The notes: a model not told the origin generated them from the letters alone. Counted from the first letter of the stretch, positions 14,208 through 22,033 are shown. The stretch: 22,844 nucleotides of DNA from CAWKZT01 sp963854565 (GCA_963854565.1 CAWKZT010000016.1:1-22844); one strand, 5' to 3'. Translations and numbers: made by a program.

Positions 14208-14774
14208 ATGAGCGAACTGACCGACATGATCCTTCTGGAAGCAGAAGAAGGTATGAGCAAGGCGGTAGCTCACGCTCGTACCGAGTTTGCCTCGATCCGT
14301 ACCGGTCGAGCTAGCTCGAACCTGGTCGAGCGACTCATCGTGAATTACTACGGCAGCGAAGTTCCGATGCAGCAGTTGGCAAGTTTCAGTGTTCCTGAGG
14401 CCAGGATGCTCGTTATTTCGCCGTTCGATAAATCCTCTATCGAGTCAATCGAAAAGACAATTCGCGAGGCCGACCTCGGGCTCAATCCAAGCAATGATGG
14501 CACCATCATCCGGCTTGGTTTCCCGATCCTCACCGAAGAACGCCGACGGGACTACGTTCGCATGGTGAAGGCGATGGCCGAAGAGGGTCGTATTCGTATC
14601 CGGGGACTTCGTCGCGGTGCTCGACACGACCTCGATGCTTTACATAAAGATGGCGATGCCTCCGAGGATGAGGTTCGATTGGCCGAGAAAGAACTCGACA
14701 AATTAACGCACGCAGGCGAGGCTGGAATCGATTCGGCTCTCGGCGAAAAGGAAACGGAACTTCTCGAGGTCTAA
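14208..14774 (+). CDS. frr: Ribosome recycling factor
   Basis: A 188-residue RRF that, with EF-G, splits post-termination ribosomes. Its three-helix bundle and hinge domain are evident: FASIRTGRASSNLVERLIVNYYGSEVPMQQLASF, then ISPFDKSSIESIEKTIREADLGLNPSNDGTIIRL, then EERRRDYVRMVKAMAEEGRIRIRGLRR (the usual conserved form ends VRNIRR). The Leu in IRGLRR replaces the common Asn-Ile pattern. AAAGGA lies 5 nt before the ATG. It follows pyrH by 33 bp and precedes cdsA by 28 bp, consistent with one operon. Confidence 0.97.
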   Translation: MSELTDMILLEAEEGMSKAVAHARTEFASIRTGRASSNLVERLIVNYYGSEVPMQQLASFSVPEARMLVISPFDKSSIESIEKTIREADLGLNPSNDGTIIRLGFPILTEERRRDYVRMVKAMAEEGRIRIRGLRRGARHDLDALHKDGDASEDEVRLAEKELDKLTHAGEAGIDSALGEKETELLEV

Positions 14775-14802
14775 CCTCGGGAACCAAGAAGGGAAATTTC
14801 GC

Positions 14803-16020
14803 ATGGATGAACGACCAAAAGATGACCAAGAGGGACTGCGATCTATCGGCGACGCCGCCGGTGGATTCGACGACGACGGCAGCTTGCCGCATTGGTCGGA
14901 GTCAGCAAGCTCGGGAGCGCTCGCAGGTTCCGAGCCGACGTGGGACGACACGCATTCGCGCGTTGATTTTGCTTCGGAGGACTTAGGTCGATCTGAGAGG
15001 GCATCAGATAGCGAGTTCAACCCATCGCTGTTGCCGCCGGAAGGCTCCTCCGATTGGGATAACGCCGGGAGTTACGAAACCCCTAGTTACCAAGACGACG
15101 GCGATGTCTACAGCGAAAACCCCGACGACTTTGGCGCTATGCCGCGCATCTCTACTGACGAAGAAGACGTTGCTCAGGTAGCGGACAAAAAAGGTGGTGG
15201 CCGCGACCTCCCGACGGCTGTTCTTGCTGGAGTTGGTCTCGCTGTCATAGCCCTGATCTGTTTCAAGTTGGGTAAACCTGCCACTGTGGTGTTGTTGGCT
15301 GTAGCTCTGGGTGCCGCAGCGATGGAGTGGTTCCACAATCTTCGTCAAGTTGGTTATTCGCCCGCCACGTTGTTGGGTATAGCAGCGTGCGCTGTTGCCC
15401 CAATCGCTACTTACTGGCGCGGGGCCGAAGCAATGCCGATGGTCATCTTCTTTAGTCTTGTGGTTGGCTCGCTCTGGTATCTCCTTGGCGTAGGTTCCGA
15501 GCGCCCTGTGCCCAACCTTGGCGTCACTATGCTGGGCATCTCTTACATAGGCATCTTGGGCAGTTACGGCGCCTTGATGCTGAAGGAACCAAATGGCATC
15601 GGCATGTTGTTGGCGGCCGTAATTGTCACGGTGGCCTACGACGTCGGTGCATTTTTTGTCGGCACTACTGTGGGCCGGTCACCATTGAGTGAAGCCAGCC
15701 CGAACAAGACCAAGGAAGGCCTTGTCGGTGGTGGCCTGTTGGCCATTGCTGCGGCTGTTGGTGTGGTCGGCATTGGTGGTATTACCCCCTTTGGCGACGT
15801 TCCCGGTGGCGTGATGCCTGAGGCACTGGCCCTGGGTCTTGTGGCGGCGGTCATGGCCCCGCTAGGCGACCTGTTCGAGTCATTGATGAAACGCGACCTT
15901 GGGGTCAAGGACATGGGTTCAATATTGCCTGGTCATGGTGGCATTCTCGATCGTTTCGATGCGCTGTTGTTCGTCCTTCCCAGCACGTACTACCTCGTTC
16001 GCCTGTTCGATATTTTCTAA
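14803..16020 (+). CDS. cdsA: Phosphatidate cytidylyltransferase (CDP-diacylglycerol synthase) with long N-terminal extension
   Basis: A 405-residue membrane enzyme that makes CDP-diacylglycerol from CTP and phosphatidic acid, the entry point to phospholipids. The first ~135 residues are hydrophilic and acidic (rich in D, E, S and G), with no recognisable fold. From about residue 138 there are roughly eight transmembrane helices. The CdsA signature is near the end: SLMKRDLGVKD (K369, D370) and LPGHGGILDRFD (D383, D386). The catalytic part is of normal size (about 265 residues), so the extension is an addition, probably cytoplasmic. AAGGG before the ATG supports the long start. It follows frr as usual; rlmN, which comes next in M. 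tuberculosis, is absent. Confidence 0.93.
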   Translation: MDERPKDDQEGLRSIGDAAGGFDDDGSLPHWSESASSGALAGSEPTWDDTHSRVDFASEDLGRSERASDSEFNPSLLPPEGSSDWDNAGSYETPSYQDDGDVYSENPDDFGAMPRISTDEEDVAQVADKKGGGRDLPTAVLAGVGLAVIALICFKLGKPATVVLLAVALGAAAMEWFHNLRQVGYSPATLLGIAACAVAPIATYWRGAEAMPMVIFFSLVVGSLWYLLGVGSERPVPNLGVTMLGISYIGILGSYGALMLKEPNGIGMLLAAVIVTVAYDVGAFFVGTTVGRSPLSEASPNKTKEGLVGGGLLAIAAAVGVVGIGGITPFGDVPGGVMPEALALGLVAAVMAPLGDLFESLMKRDLGVKDMGSILPGHGGILDRFDALLFVLPSTYYLVRLFDIF

Positions 16021-16034
16021 ACGAACCAGGCCAC

Positions 16035-16040
16035 TAGCCT
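16035..16040 (+). promoter_or_regulatory. Probable -10 element, leaderless start of dxr
   Basis: TAGCCT (TANNNT), in the context CCACTAG, ends exactly 6 nt before the dxr ATG at 16047. There is no Shine-Dalgarno. It would give the isoprenoid genes transcription independent of cdsA, which ends 26 bp upstream of the ATG. Confidence 0.42.
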
Positions 16041-16046
16041 TAGAAC

Positions 16047-17222
16047 ATGACCTTGACCTCCGTTGCCGTCCTCGGTTCCACCGGTTCGATTGGTACACAA
16101 ACGCTCGAAATAGTTCGGGCACGACCGGACCAGTTCACTGTTGTAGCGCTGGCCGCGGGGCGGTCGGTTGATGCCCTCATAGCTCAAGCACGGGAGTTTT
16201 CTCCGCAGTTGGTGGTCACCGCCGATGAGCAGGCGGTCGGGGTGTTGCGAGACGCACTTCCCGGGGTGACTGTCGCGAGCGGCACCACCGCGCTGGCGGA
16301 GGCGGCTGTCGTTGCCGATGTGACGATTAATGGTGTGGTGGGGTTTGCCGGTCTTCCCGTGACCTTGGCAACCTTGGCGGCCGGAAAACGTTTGGGGCTG
16401 GCGAACAAAGAGTCGTTAATCGCTGGCGGACCAGTGGTACAGACCGTGCGCGCTACTCCAGGGGCCGAACTGTTACCGGTTGACAGCGAGCACTGTGCAT
16501 TGCATCAGTGTTTGCGCAGTAATGAGTTTTTTGTCGACGATGGATTACCGGACCGTATTCACGAACTGGTGCTTACCGCCAGCGGCGGCCCGTTTCGTAG
16601 TCGGACGGCGGCCGAGCTTCGCGAAGTCACTATCGAGTCAGCTTTAGCTCACCCTACGTGGTCAATGGGGCCGAAGGTCACGATCGACTCGAGCACGCTC
16701 ATGAATAAGGGTCTTGAGGTTATTGAGGCTCACGAACTTTATGGTGTCGGCTACGACGACATCAGAGTCGTTGTTCATCCGCAGTCGATTATCCATTCGA
16801 TGGTCACTTTCACCGATGGTGCGACTATTGCCCAACTGTCGATGCCCGACATGCGCTTGTGTATGGGCTATGCGATGTCCTACCCGGACCGCCTTGACGT
16901 GCCGTATGGGGCAATTGACTGGGACGAACTTCGGCGACTCGATTTCGAGGCGCCCGACAATGAGGCATTTCCGTGCTTGCAGATTGCTTATGCCGCCGGA
17001 CGTTTAGGTCAGACCGCTCCGGCCCGCGTGAGTGCCGCCAATGAGGTCGCGGTTGAGTCGTTCCTGGTTGGTGCCATCGCTTGGCATCAGATCCCTGGCA
17101 TCCTTTCTGAAGTGCTTTCTTCCTATGATCACACCCCGGCCCACAGTGTCGACGCCGTAGTCGAGGCTGATGCCCGTGCCCGACTCGATGCCATGACTCT
17201 CGTGAAATCGTTGGCTAAGTGA
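16047..17222 (+). CDS. dxr: 1-deoxy-D-xylulose 5-phosphate reductoisomerase
   Basis: A 391-residue enzyme of the MEP (non-mevalonate) isoprenoid pathway; it converts DXP to 2-C-methyl-D-erythritol 4-phosphate with NADPH and a divalent metal. Motifs: the NADPH-binding GSTGSIG at 10-16, LANKESLIAGG, the metal-site PVDSEHCALHQCL, SGGPFR, PTWSMGPKVTIDSSTLMNKGLEV(I)EAH and the C-terminal ANEVAVESFL. All expected active-site blocks are present. It shares TGATG with rseP (1-nt overlap). The dxr-rseP-ispG order is the usual actinobacterial one. Confidence 0.97.
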   Translation: MTLTSVAVLGSTGSIGTQTLEIVRARPDQFTVVALAAGRSVDALIAQAREFSPQLVVTADEQAVGVLRDALPGVTVASGTTALAEAAVVADVTINGVVGFAGLPVTLATLAAGKRLGLANKESLIAGGPVVQTVRATPGAELLPVDSEHCALHQCLRSNEFFVDDGLPDRIHELVLTASGGPFRSRTAAELREVTIESALAHPTWSMGPKVTIDSSTLMNKGLEVIEAHELYGVGYDDIRVVVHPQSIIHSMVTFTDGATIAQLSMPDMRLCMGYAMSYPDRLDVPYGAIDWDELRRLDFEAPDNEAFPCLQIAYAAGRLGQTAPARVSAANEVAVESFLVGAIAWHQIPGILSEVLSSYDHTPAHSVDAVVEADARARLDAMTLVKSLAK

Positions 17223-18541
17223 TGACCACATTTGACCAAGACGTCCCGACTGAGCAGGACACCAGTCTGAAGGGGATAGGGCTCATTGTCGGCTTGTTTG
17301 CGCTGTTGGCCTACAAGGGCGGATGGGCTGCGGTGGTTGTCGTAATGGCGATCATTCTTATGATCTTCATGCACGAGCTTGGACACTACTTAATGGCCCG
17401 TCGTGGAGGGATGAAGGTGACCGAGTTCTTCTTAGGATTTGGTCCCAAGATTTGGTCGTTTAAACGAGGTGAAACCGAGTTTGGGGTGAAAGCCATTTGG
17501 GCTGGTGCCTACGTGAAAGTCGTCGGGATGAACAATCTTGACGAGGCTGCGCCCGAAGACGAAGCTCGTACCTACCGACAGGCCAGCTTTCCGAACAAAC
17601 TCGCCATGGTCAGTGCTGGTTCTGGCATGCATTTCCTCATGGCGCTGGTGATGCTCTTTGTGCTTTTCGTTGGCCCAGGGTTCGAGGGGTTTGGTGTCGA
17701 CGAAAGCCTTGACGATCAGCGATCTGCCATTGTTCTTGGATCCGACGAATGGTACGTGGGGTTCGTCGGCGAGAACAGCCCAGCCGAAACGATTGGCGTG
17801 CAAGTCGACGACATCATCGTGGGTATCAACGAGGTTCCGGTAATCAATTTTGACGATGTGCGGCGAGTGCTCGCTGATCAGCAAGCCGGAAGTACAACGG
17901 TTCTCGCCATTGAACGCGGTGATGAGTCGTTGACCCTTTCCGGTGAGCTTGGAGAGTCCCTCACTGGCGGTGGATTTTTGGGCGTGTCTCCGTTGTTGTT
18001 TGACCCCTCGGCCATCGATGCCCTGTACGAAACACCAGCGGTGGGTCCGGTTGACGCTCTCGGCAAGACCTTCGCCGAGTTTGGATCGCTGACCACGAGT
18101 TCCGTTTCCCAGATGGGTAGCTTCTTCTCACCCCGCAACCTAGGCAGCTTTTTTGGGTCTCTATTCGAGACGGCAGACGAGCAAACCGAACTCGAATCAG
18201 CGCGTCAACAAACAGCGGATGATTCTGAGGGTGACCGGATTCTGTCGATCTACGGGGCGGCAAGAATCGGTACGCGGTTTACCGAAAACGGGTTTGCCGA
18301 ATTGTTGATTTTTCTCGTGATGCTCAACGTCTTCATCGGCGTGTTCAACATGGTTCCGCTTCTTCCGCTCGATGGCGGCCATGTTGTTATCGCAATTTAT
18401 GAACGTTTGCGTTCCAGAAATGGGATTGCGTACCACTCTGACGTCACTAAGGCGATCCCTGTGATTTACGGAGTGATGCTCGTCCTAGTGCTGGTTGGCG
18501 TGGGCGCGTTGTACCTCGATATCACCGATCCGATCGTTTAG
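17222..18541 (+). CDS. rseP: Site-2 protease, RseP/Rip1-type intramembrane zinc metalloprotease
   Basis: A 439-residue polytopic protein. The active site HELGH is at 51-55 inside the first conserved helix (IFMHELGHYLMARRGGMKVTEFFLGFGP). A PDZ domain covers roughly residues 170-250 (SPAETIGVQVDDIIVGINEVPVINFDDV), and the third metal ligand is D384 in PLDGGH near the C-terminus. Such proteases cut anti-sigma factors or other single-pass membrane proteins after a first extracellular cleavage; Rip1 in M. tuberculosis is the homolog at this position. A polar insert of about 100 residues rich in Ser, Phe, Glu and Gln (PRNLGSFFGSLFETADEQTE) lies between PDZ and the last helices. The ATG overlaps the dxr stop. 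The name Rip1 would also fit. Confidence 0.94.
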   Translation: MTTFDQDVPTEQDTSLKGIGLIVGLFALLAYKGGWAAVVVVMAIILMIFMHELGHYLMARRGGMKVTEFFLGFGPKIWSFKRGETEFGVKAIWAGAYVKVVGMNNLDEAAPEDEARTYRQASFPNKLAMVSAGSGMHFLMALVMLFVLFVGPGFEGFGVDESLDDQRSAIVLGSDEWYVGFVGENSPAETIGVQVDDIIVGINEVPVINFDDVRRVLADQQAGSTTVLAIERGDESLTLSGELGESLTGGGFLGVSPLLFDPSAIDALYETPAVGPVDALGKTFAEFGSLTTSSVSQMGSFFSPRNLGSFFGSLFETADEQTELESARQQTADDSEGDRILSIYGAARIGTRFTENGFAELLIFLVMLNVFIGVFNMVPLLPLDGGHVVIAIYERLRSRNGIAYHSDVTKAIPVIYGVMLVLVLVGVGALYLDITDPIV

Positions 18542-18543
18542 TT

Positions 18544-19776
18544 ATGGACGTCACCGCGACTTTCCCGCGCCGCAATACGCGTCAGGTAATGGTCGGCAAT
18601 GTTGCTGTAGGTGGTGGTGCCCCAATCACGGTGCAGTCGATGACGACCACCAAGACCGAGGACGTCGACGCCACGTTGGCCCAGATCTATTCGCTCGCTG
18701 CCGCGGGGGCGGACATCGTGCGATGCACTTGCAATAGCACGGCTGCGGCCGAAGGATTGGCCCAGATTGTGCCGCGGTCGCCCGTTCCGATCGTCGCCGA
18801 CATCCATCATCAGTACAAAATGGCGCTGGCGGCGCTTGAAGCTGGGGTCGCTTGTTTGCGGCTAAATCCGGGAAACATTCGCAAACCCGAACACATCAAA
18901 GCGGTCGCCGAAGCATGCGGCGAGCGTCAAATCCCCATCCGTATTGGCGTCAACGGAGGGTCACTTCATCCTGATTTGTACGAGAAGTACGGCGGCAAGG
19001 TCACTGCCGAGGCCATGGTGGAATCAGCGCAACAAGAGTTGGCCTATTTCGCCGATGTTGGCTTCGATCTGGTCAAGATCTCGGTGAAGGCTTCTAGCGT
19101 CCCGCTCATGATCGATGCTTACCGTCGGTTAAGTGAAGTCACCGACTTTCCCTTACACCTCGGAGTTACTGAGGCTGGGCCGCCTCCTGTTGGCACGATG
19201 AAGGCGACCGCAGGTATGGCAACGTTGCTCGCCGAGGGGATTGGCGACACGATTCGCTACTCGTTGAGCGCCGATCCGGTCGAGGAAGCTCGGGCCGGCA
19301 GACAATTGCTTGAAATTTTGGGCCTGCGCGAACGGAAGAACATCGACCTCATTTCGTGTCCAAGCTGCGGCAGAGCCGAAATCGATGTTTACAAAGTGGC
19401 TGAGGATGCCCTTGCGGCATTTGCTGACCGAGAGATTCCGCTGCAAATAGCTGTTATGGGGTGCGTGGTAAACGGACCGGGCGAAGCCCGCGACGCTGAT
19501 CTCGGCATCGCCGCCGGCAACAAACGAGGGCATCTGTTTGTACGTGGCCAGAATGTCGCGGTAATTCCTGAGGAAGAAATGGTCGACGCTTTGGTCGAAT
19601 GGGCCGAATACATGCAAGAGTTCGGGGCCGACGCCGCATTGGAGCGGGCCGCCAAGACCAAAGATGCGGCCAAGCGGGCGGCCGAAGAAGATCGAGATCG
19701 TAACCTCGACGAACGCGGCGATGATGCCAACGATGCAGCCACGCATGTCGAACTCATCCGCAAGGTCACCAAATAA
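18544..19776 (+). CDS. ispG: 4-hydroxy-3-methylbut-2-enyl diphosphate synthase (GcpE)
   Basis: A 410-residue [4Fe-4S] enzyme of the MEP pathway that turns MEcPP into HMBPP using electrons from ferredoxin or flavodoxin. The TIM-barrel N-terminal half shows PITVQSMTTTKTEDVDAT, ADIHHQYKMAL, RLNPGN and RIGVNGGSLH. Cluster ligands are C272 and C275 (ISCPSCGR) and C307 (GCVVNGPGE), with E314 as the fourth. The last ~45 residues after VEWAEYM form a charged Ala/Asp/Glu/Lys/Arg tail beyond the usual family end. The ATG follows the rseP stop by 2 nt with no ribosome site, so it depends on coupling. The order dxr-rseP-ispG places two pathway steps around an unrelated protease. Confidence 0.97.
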   Translation: MDVTATFPRRNTRQVMVGNVAVGGGAPITVQSMTTTKTEDVDATLAQIYSLAAAGADIVRCTCNSTAAAEGLAQIVPRSPVPIVADIHHQYKMALAALEAGVACLRLNPGNIRKPEHIKAVAEACGERQIPIRIGVNGGSLHPDLYEKYGGKVTAEAMVESAQQELAYFADVGFDLVKISVKASSVPLMIDAYRRLSEVTDFPLHLGVTEAGPPPVGTMKATAGMATLLAEGIGDTIRYSLSADPVEEARAGRQLLEILGLRERKNIDLISCPSCGRAEIDVYKVAEDALAAFADREIPLQIAVMGCVVNGPGEARDADLGIAAGNKRGHLFVRGQNVAVIPEEEMVDALVEWAEYMQEFGADAALERAAKTKDAAKRAAEEDRDRNLDERGDDANDAATHVELIRKVTK

Positions 19777-19791
19777 GTTCAGGGCCGTCCT

Positions 19792-19942
19792 GCGATGAGC
19801 GCCTCGGCGGCGAAGAGCAGTAAGTACGGCTGTGTCCTCAGTCGTGTAGCGATGAGCGCCTCGGCGGCGAAGAGCAGTAAGTACGGCTGTGTCCTCAGTC
19901 GTGTAGCGATGAGCGCCTCGGCGGCGAAGAGCAGTAAGTACG
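19792..19942. repeat. 57-bp tandem repeat, 2.65 copies, between ispG and rimP
   Basis: Copies start at 19792, 19849 and 19906; the first two are full and identical as far as I can compare, and the third stops after 37 bp. The unit begins GCGATGAGCGCCTCGGCGGC and ends CCTCAGTCGTGTA. Since 57 = 3 x 19, three of the six frames stay open throughout. On the plus strand this includes ATG 19795 to TAG 19959 (54 codons), in the same frame as ispG. No spacers separate the copies, so this is a minisatellite, not CRISPR. The proS gene, which M. tuberculosis carries between gcpE and rimP, is missing from this gap. Confidence 0.92.
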
Positions 19943-19954
19943 AGCAAGTATGGC

Positions 19955-19960
19955 TATAGT
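19955..19960 (+). promoter_or_regulatory. Possible -10 element of the rimP-nusA-infB unit
   Basis: TATAGT is a good -10 match just after the tandem repeat. Its -35 would fall inside the last partial repeat copy and is weak (CAGTAA). Transcription would begin near 19967, about 20 nt before a strong terminator hairpin, so any transcript would be short unless readthrough is allowed. Confidence 0.35.
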
Positions 19961-19988
19961 CATTGTGCGTTTCTGACTTTGTTTTGTC

Positions 19989-20020
19989 GGCGTGGGCTTT
20001 GGCCCACGCCTTTGTTTGTT
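19989..20020 (+). terminator. Intrinsic terminator after ispG / in the rimP leader
   Basis: A perfect 9-bp GC-rich stem, GGCGTGGGC with GCCCACGCC, with a TTTG loop, is followed by TTTGTTTGTT. It faces rightward only; the opposite strand lacks a T-run. It can end the dxr-rseP-ispG transcript, or act as an attenuator for a promoter at 19955. Confidence 0.85.
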
Positions 20021-20083
20021 AGCAATTCGTTGCTGCCGTCAGGCTCGCTCTTTCACATCATGACCGAGTACCGAGGAGGTGCC

Positions 20084-20689
20084 ATGAACGTTTTCGATTC
20101 CGTCACGCAACTGGTTGCCCCGCTGGTCGAGGACATGGGCTTGTCGTTGTACGACATCGAACAATCTGGCGGCACCCTCCGGGTAAGTGTTCAGGCTGCT
20201 GATCACGATGATCGGGCGGCCGACCGAAAGTCCGAAGGCATCCCGATTCGTCAAATTCAGCGTATTAGCCGCATGATTTCAAGTGTTTTGGATGAGGAAG
20301 ATCCCATTCCGGGAAAGTACACACTCGAAGTGACCAGCCCAGGCCTCGAACGCAAACTGCGTACCCCTGTCCACTTTGCTGGTGCCACTGGTGGTCCAAT
20401 CAATGTCAAGTTGGTGCCGGGCACTGACCCGCGGCGGGTAACCGGACAACTCACCCACAGCGACGATGATGGCATTTCGGTCACCCCCGACTCGGTCGAC
20501 GGCAATCGCCTCGTCGGCGTCGATCACGACTCCATAACCTTTACCTATCCTGAAATCCATTCGGCCCGAACCATCTTTGTATGGGGGCCAACGCCGAAGA
20601 AGCAATTGCACAAGAAACCCCAAAAACAGGCCAAGAAGCAGAACCAGAATAAGTCTGGTCAGCAACAGGCTGCAAGGAGCTCACAATGA
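20084..20689 (+). CDS. rimP: Ribosome maturation factor RimP
   Basis: A 201-residue protein for 30S subunit maturation. The N-terminal alpha/beta domain (VTQLVAPLVEDMGLSLYDIE, IQRISRMISSVLDEEDPIPGKYTLEVTSPGLERKLRTPVHF) and the SH3-like C-terminal domain are recognisable. The last ~35 residues are a Lys/Gln-rich basic tail (KKQLHKKPQKQAKK and onward), which may bind RNA. ATG 20084 is chosen because GGAGG lies just before it; an in-frame ATG at 20060 and other upstream starts back to 19979 would put that site inside the coding region. Its stop overlaps nusA ATG (ATGA). In an otherwise standard rimP-nusA-infB order, its leader carries the terminator at 19989. Confidence 0.93.
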   Translation: MNVFDSVTQLVAPLVEDMGLSLYDIEQSGGTLRVSVQAADHDDRAADRKSEGIPIRQIQRISRMISSVLDEEDPIPGKYTLEVTSPGLERKLRTPVHFAGATGGPINVKLVPGTDPRRVTGQLTHSDDDGISVTPDSVDGNRLVGVDHDSITFTYPEIHSARTIFVWGPTPKKQLHKKPQKQAKKQNQNKSGQQQAARSSQ

Positions 20690-21978
20690 ACGTCGAAATG
20701 ATGGAAGCGCTACAGGCGCTGGCTGCCGACCGAGGCATCTCGGTCGACACGTTGTTTGCGGCATTGGCTGACGCCCTCGAGTCCGCATACAAGCGCACCC
20801 CGAACGCCCACGAATACTCCTGGGTCACCATTGATCCTGACACAATGGACATCCGAGTCTTTGCCCAAGAACTCGACGAATACGGCGAACCTGTCGGACC
20901 CGATCTCGATGTTACGCCCGACAACTTCGGCCGCATTGCCGCCCAGACCGCCAAGCAGGTCATGGGGCAACGTATTCGCGAAGCCGAACGCGAGATGAAG
21001 TACGAAGAGTACGCAGGCCGTGAAGGAGACATAGTCACCGGCATCATCCAACAAAACGACAGCCGCTATACCTTGCTCGACCTCGGACGCGTCGAAGCAT
21101 TGCTTCCCCAGGCAGAACAGGTTCCTTATGAACGCCCCGAGGCAAACACCCGCCTCAAGGCGTACATCGTCGAGGTGCGGAACACCGCCAAAGGACCCCA
21201 AATTGTTGTCAGCCGAACGCACCCTGGGTTGATTCGCCGACTCTTCGAACTCGAGGTTCCCGAGATTGCCGACGGCGTTGTAGAGATCATGGCTTGCGCC
21301 CGCGAGCCCGGGCATCGCACCAAAATCGCCGTGTGGTCCAACGATTCCAACGTCGACCCTGTAGGTGCCTGTGTGGGTGCCCGTGGTGCTCGTGTGCGTA
21401 TGGTTGTCAACGAACTCAAGTCGGAGAAGGTAGATATTGTTCCTTACTCCGAGGATCCAGCCGACTTCGTCATGAAGGCACTTTCTCCTGCCAAGGTCAA
21501 AGAAGTGCTGCTTGATGCTGAGACTGGCACGGCGACGGTCGTCGTCCCCGACCGCGAACTTTCGCTGGCGATCGGCAAAGAAGGTCAGAACGCTCGTCTT
21601 AGCGCCCGTCTCACCGGATGGCGTATAGACATTAAGAGTGAGACGCAGATGGCAGAAGACGCCGCGTATGCCGAGGTCGAATGGGCCGAAGGCGAATGGG
21701 TCGAGGACCCGGAAACCGGTGAGCAGGTTTGGAAGCCTGCTGATGGCAGCGAATCCGTTGTGTCGGCCGAGTCCTGGTCCGAGACAGTGGAAGAAAATCT
21801 CTCCGACGGCGTAGTCGTCGATGAAGACACTGTTGATGCCGAAGAATCGGTGGCCGCAGCGGCCCCCGCTGATGAGGTTTTAGGCTCCGTAAGTGAACAA
21901 GTCGAAGCCGACGCAACACCTGAAGAACAACCCCAAGACGATACAGCGGCCGATGCCGCCGAAGAAGACAGCAACTAG
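20686..21978 (+). CDS. nusA: Transcription termination/antitermination factor NusA
   Basis: A 430-residue NusA. The RNA-polymerase-binding N-terminal domain (1-~115, with DTLFAALADALESAYKR and RIAAQTAKQVMGQRIREAER), S1 domain (~118-180, GDIVTGIIQQNDSRYTLLDLG), and two KH domains (~185-325, KIAVWSNDSNVDPVGACVGARGARVR and LAIGKEGQNARLSARLTGWRIDI) are in order. The last ~85 residues are acidic and low in complexity (D, E, A, S, V), replacing the C-terminal repeats of enterobacterial NusA. NusA modulates pausing and termination, often repressing its own operon through leader or intergenic terminators; a terminator precedes rimP and hairpins follow nusA here. Its ATG overlaps the rimP stop. Confidence 0.96.
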   Translation: MNVEMMEALQALAADRGISVDTLFAALADALESAYKRTPNAHEYSWVTIDPDTMDIRVFAQELDEYGEPVGPDLDVTPDNFGRIAAQTAKQVMGQRIREAEREMKYEEYAGREGDIVTGIIQQNDSRYTLLDLGRVEALLPQAEQVPYERPEANTRLKAYIVEVRNTAKGPQIVVSRTHPGLIRRLFELEVPEIADGVVEIMACAREPGHRTKIAVWSNDSNVDPVGACVGARGARVRMVVNELKSEKVDIVPYSEDPADFVMKALSPAKVKEVLLDAETGTATVVVPDRELSLAIGKEGQNARLSARLTGWRIDIKSETQMAEDAAYAEVEWAEGEWVEDPETGEQVWKPADGSESVVSAESWSETVEENLSDGVVVDEDTVDAEESVAAAAPADEVLGSVSEQVEADATPEEQPQDDTAADAAEEDSN

Positions 21979-22000
21979 TTAGTACTGCCAGCCGCATCTT

Positions 22001-22033
22001 GCGCTCGAAAGGGCGCAGTTAAGCGCCTTTCGA
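22001..22033 (+). promoter_or_regulatory. Alternative hairpins between nusA and infB
   Basis: CGAAAGG + CGC (22006-22016, one bulged G) pairs with GCGCCTTTCG (22023-22032). The overlapping TGCGC (22000-22004) can instead pair with GCGCA (22013-22017). No T-run follows, so it is not a standard terminator; it may be an RNA processing or pause site, or a switch. The 128 bp gap is too small to hold ylxR, often found between these genes. Confidence 0.5.

Noticed and set aside
19792..19942. Tandem repeat as a short CRISPR array
   Set aside because: Copies are directly joined with no variable spacers, the unit is too long for a CRISPR repeat, and there are no cas genes.
19153..19947. 264-codon minus-strand frame covering the tandem repeat and the ispG 3' half
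   Set aside because: It is antisense to the well-supported ispG gene, has no family motif, and its length is explained by coding-strand bias plus the multiple-of-three repeat.
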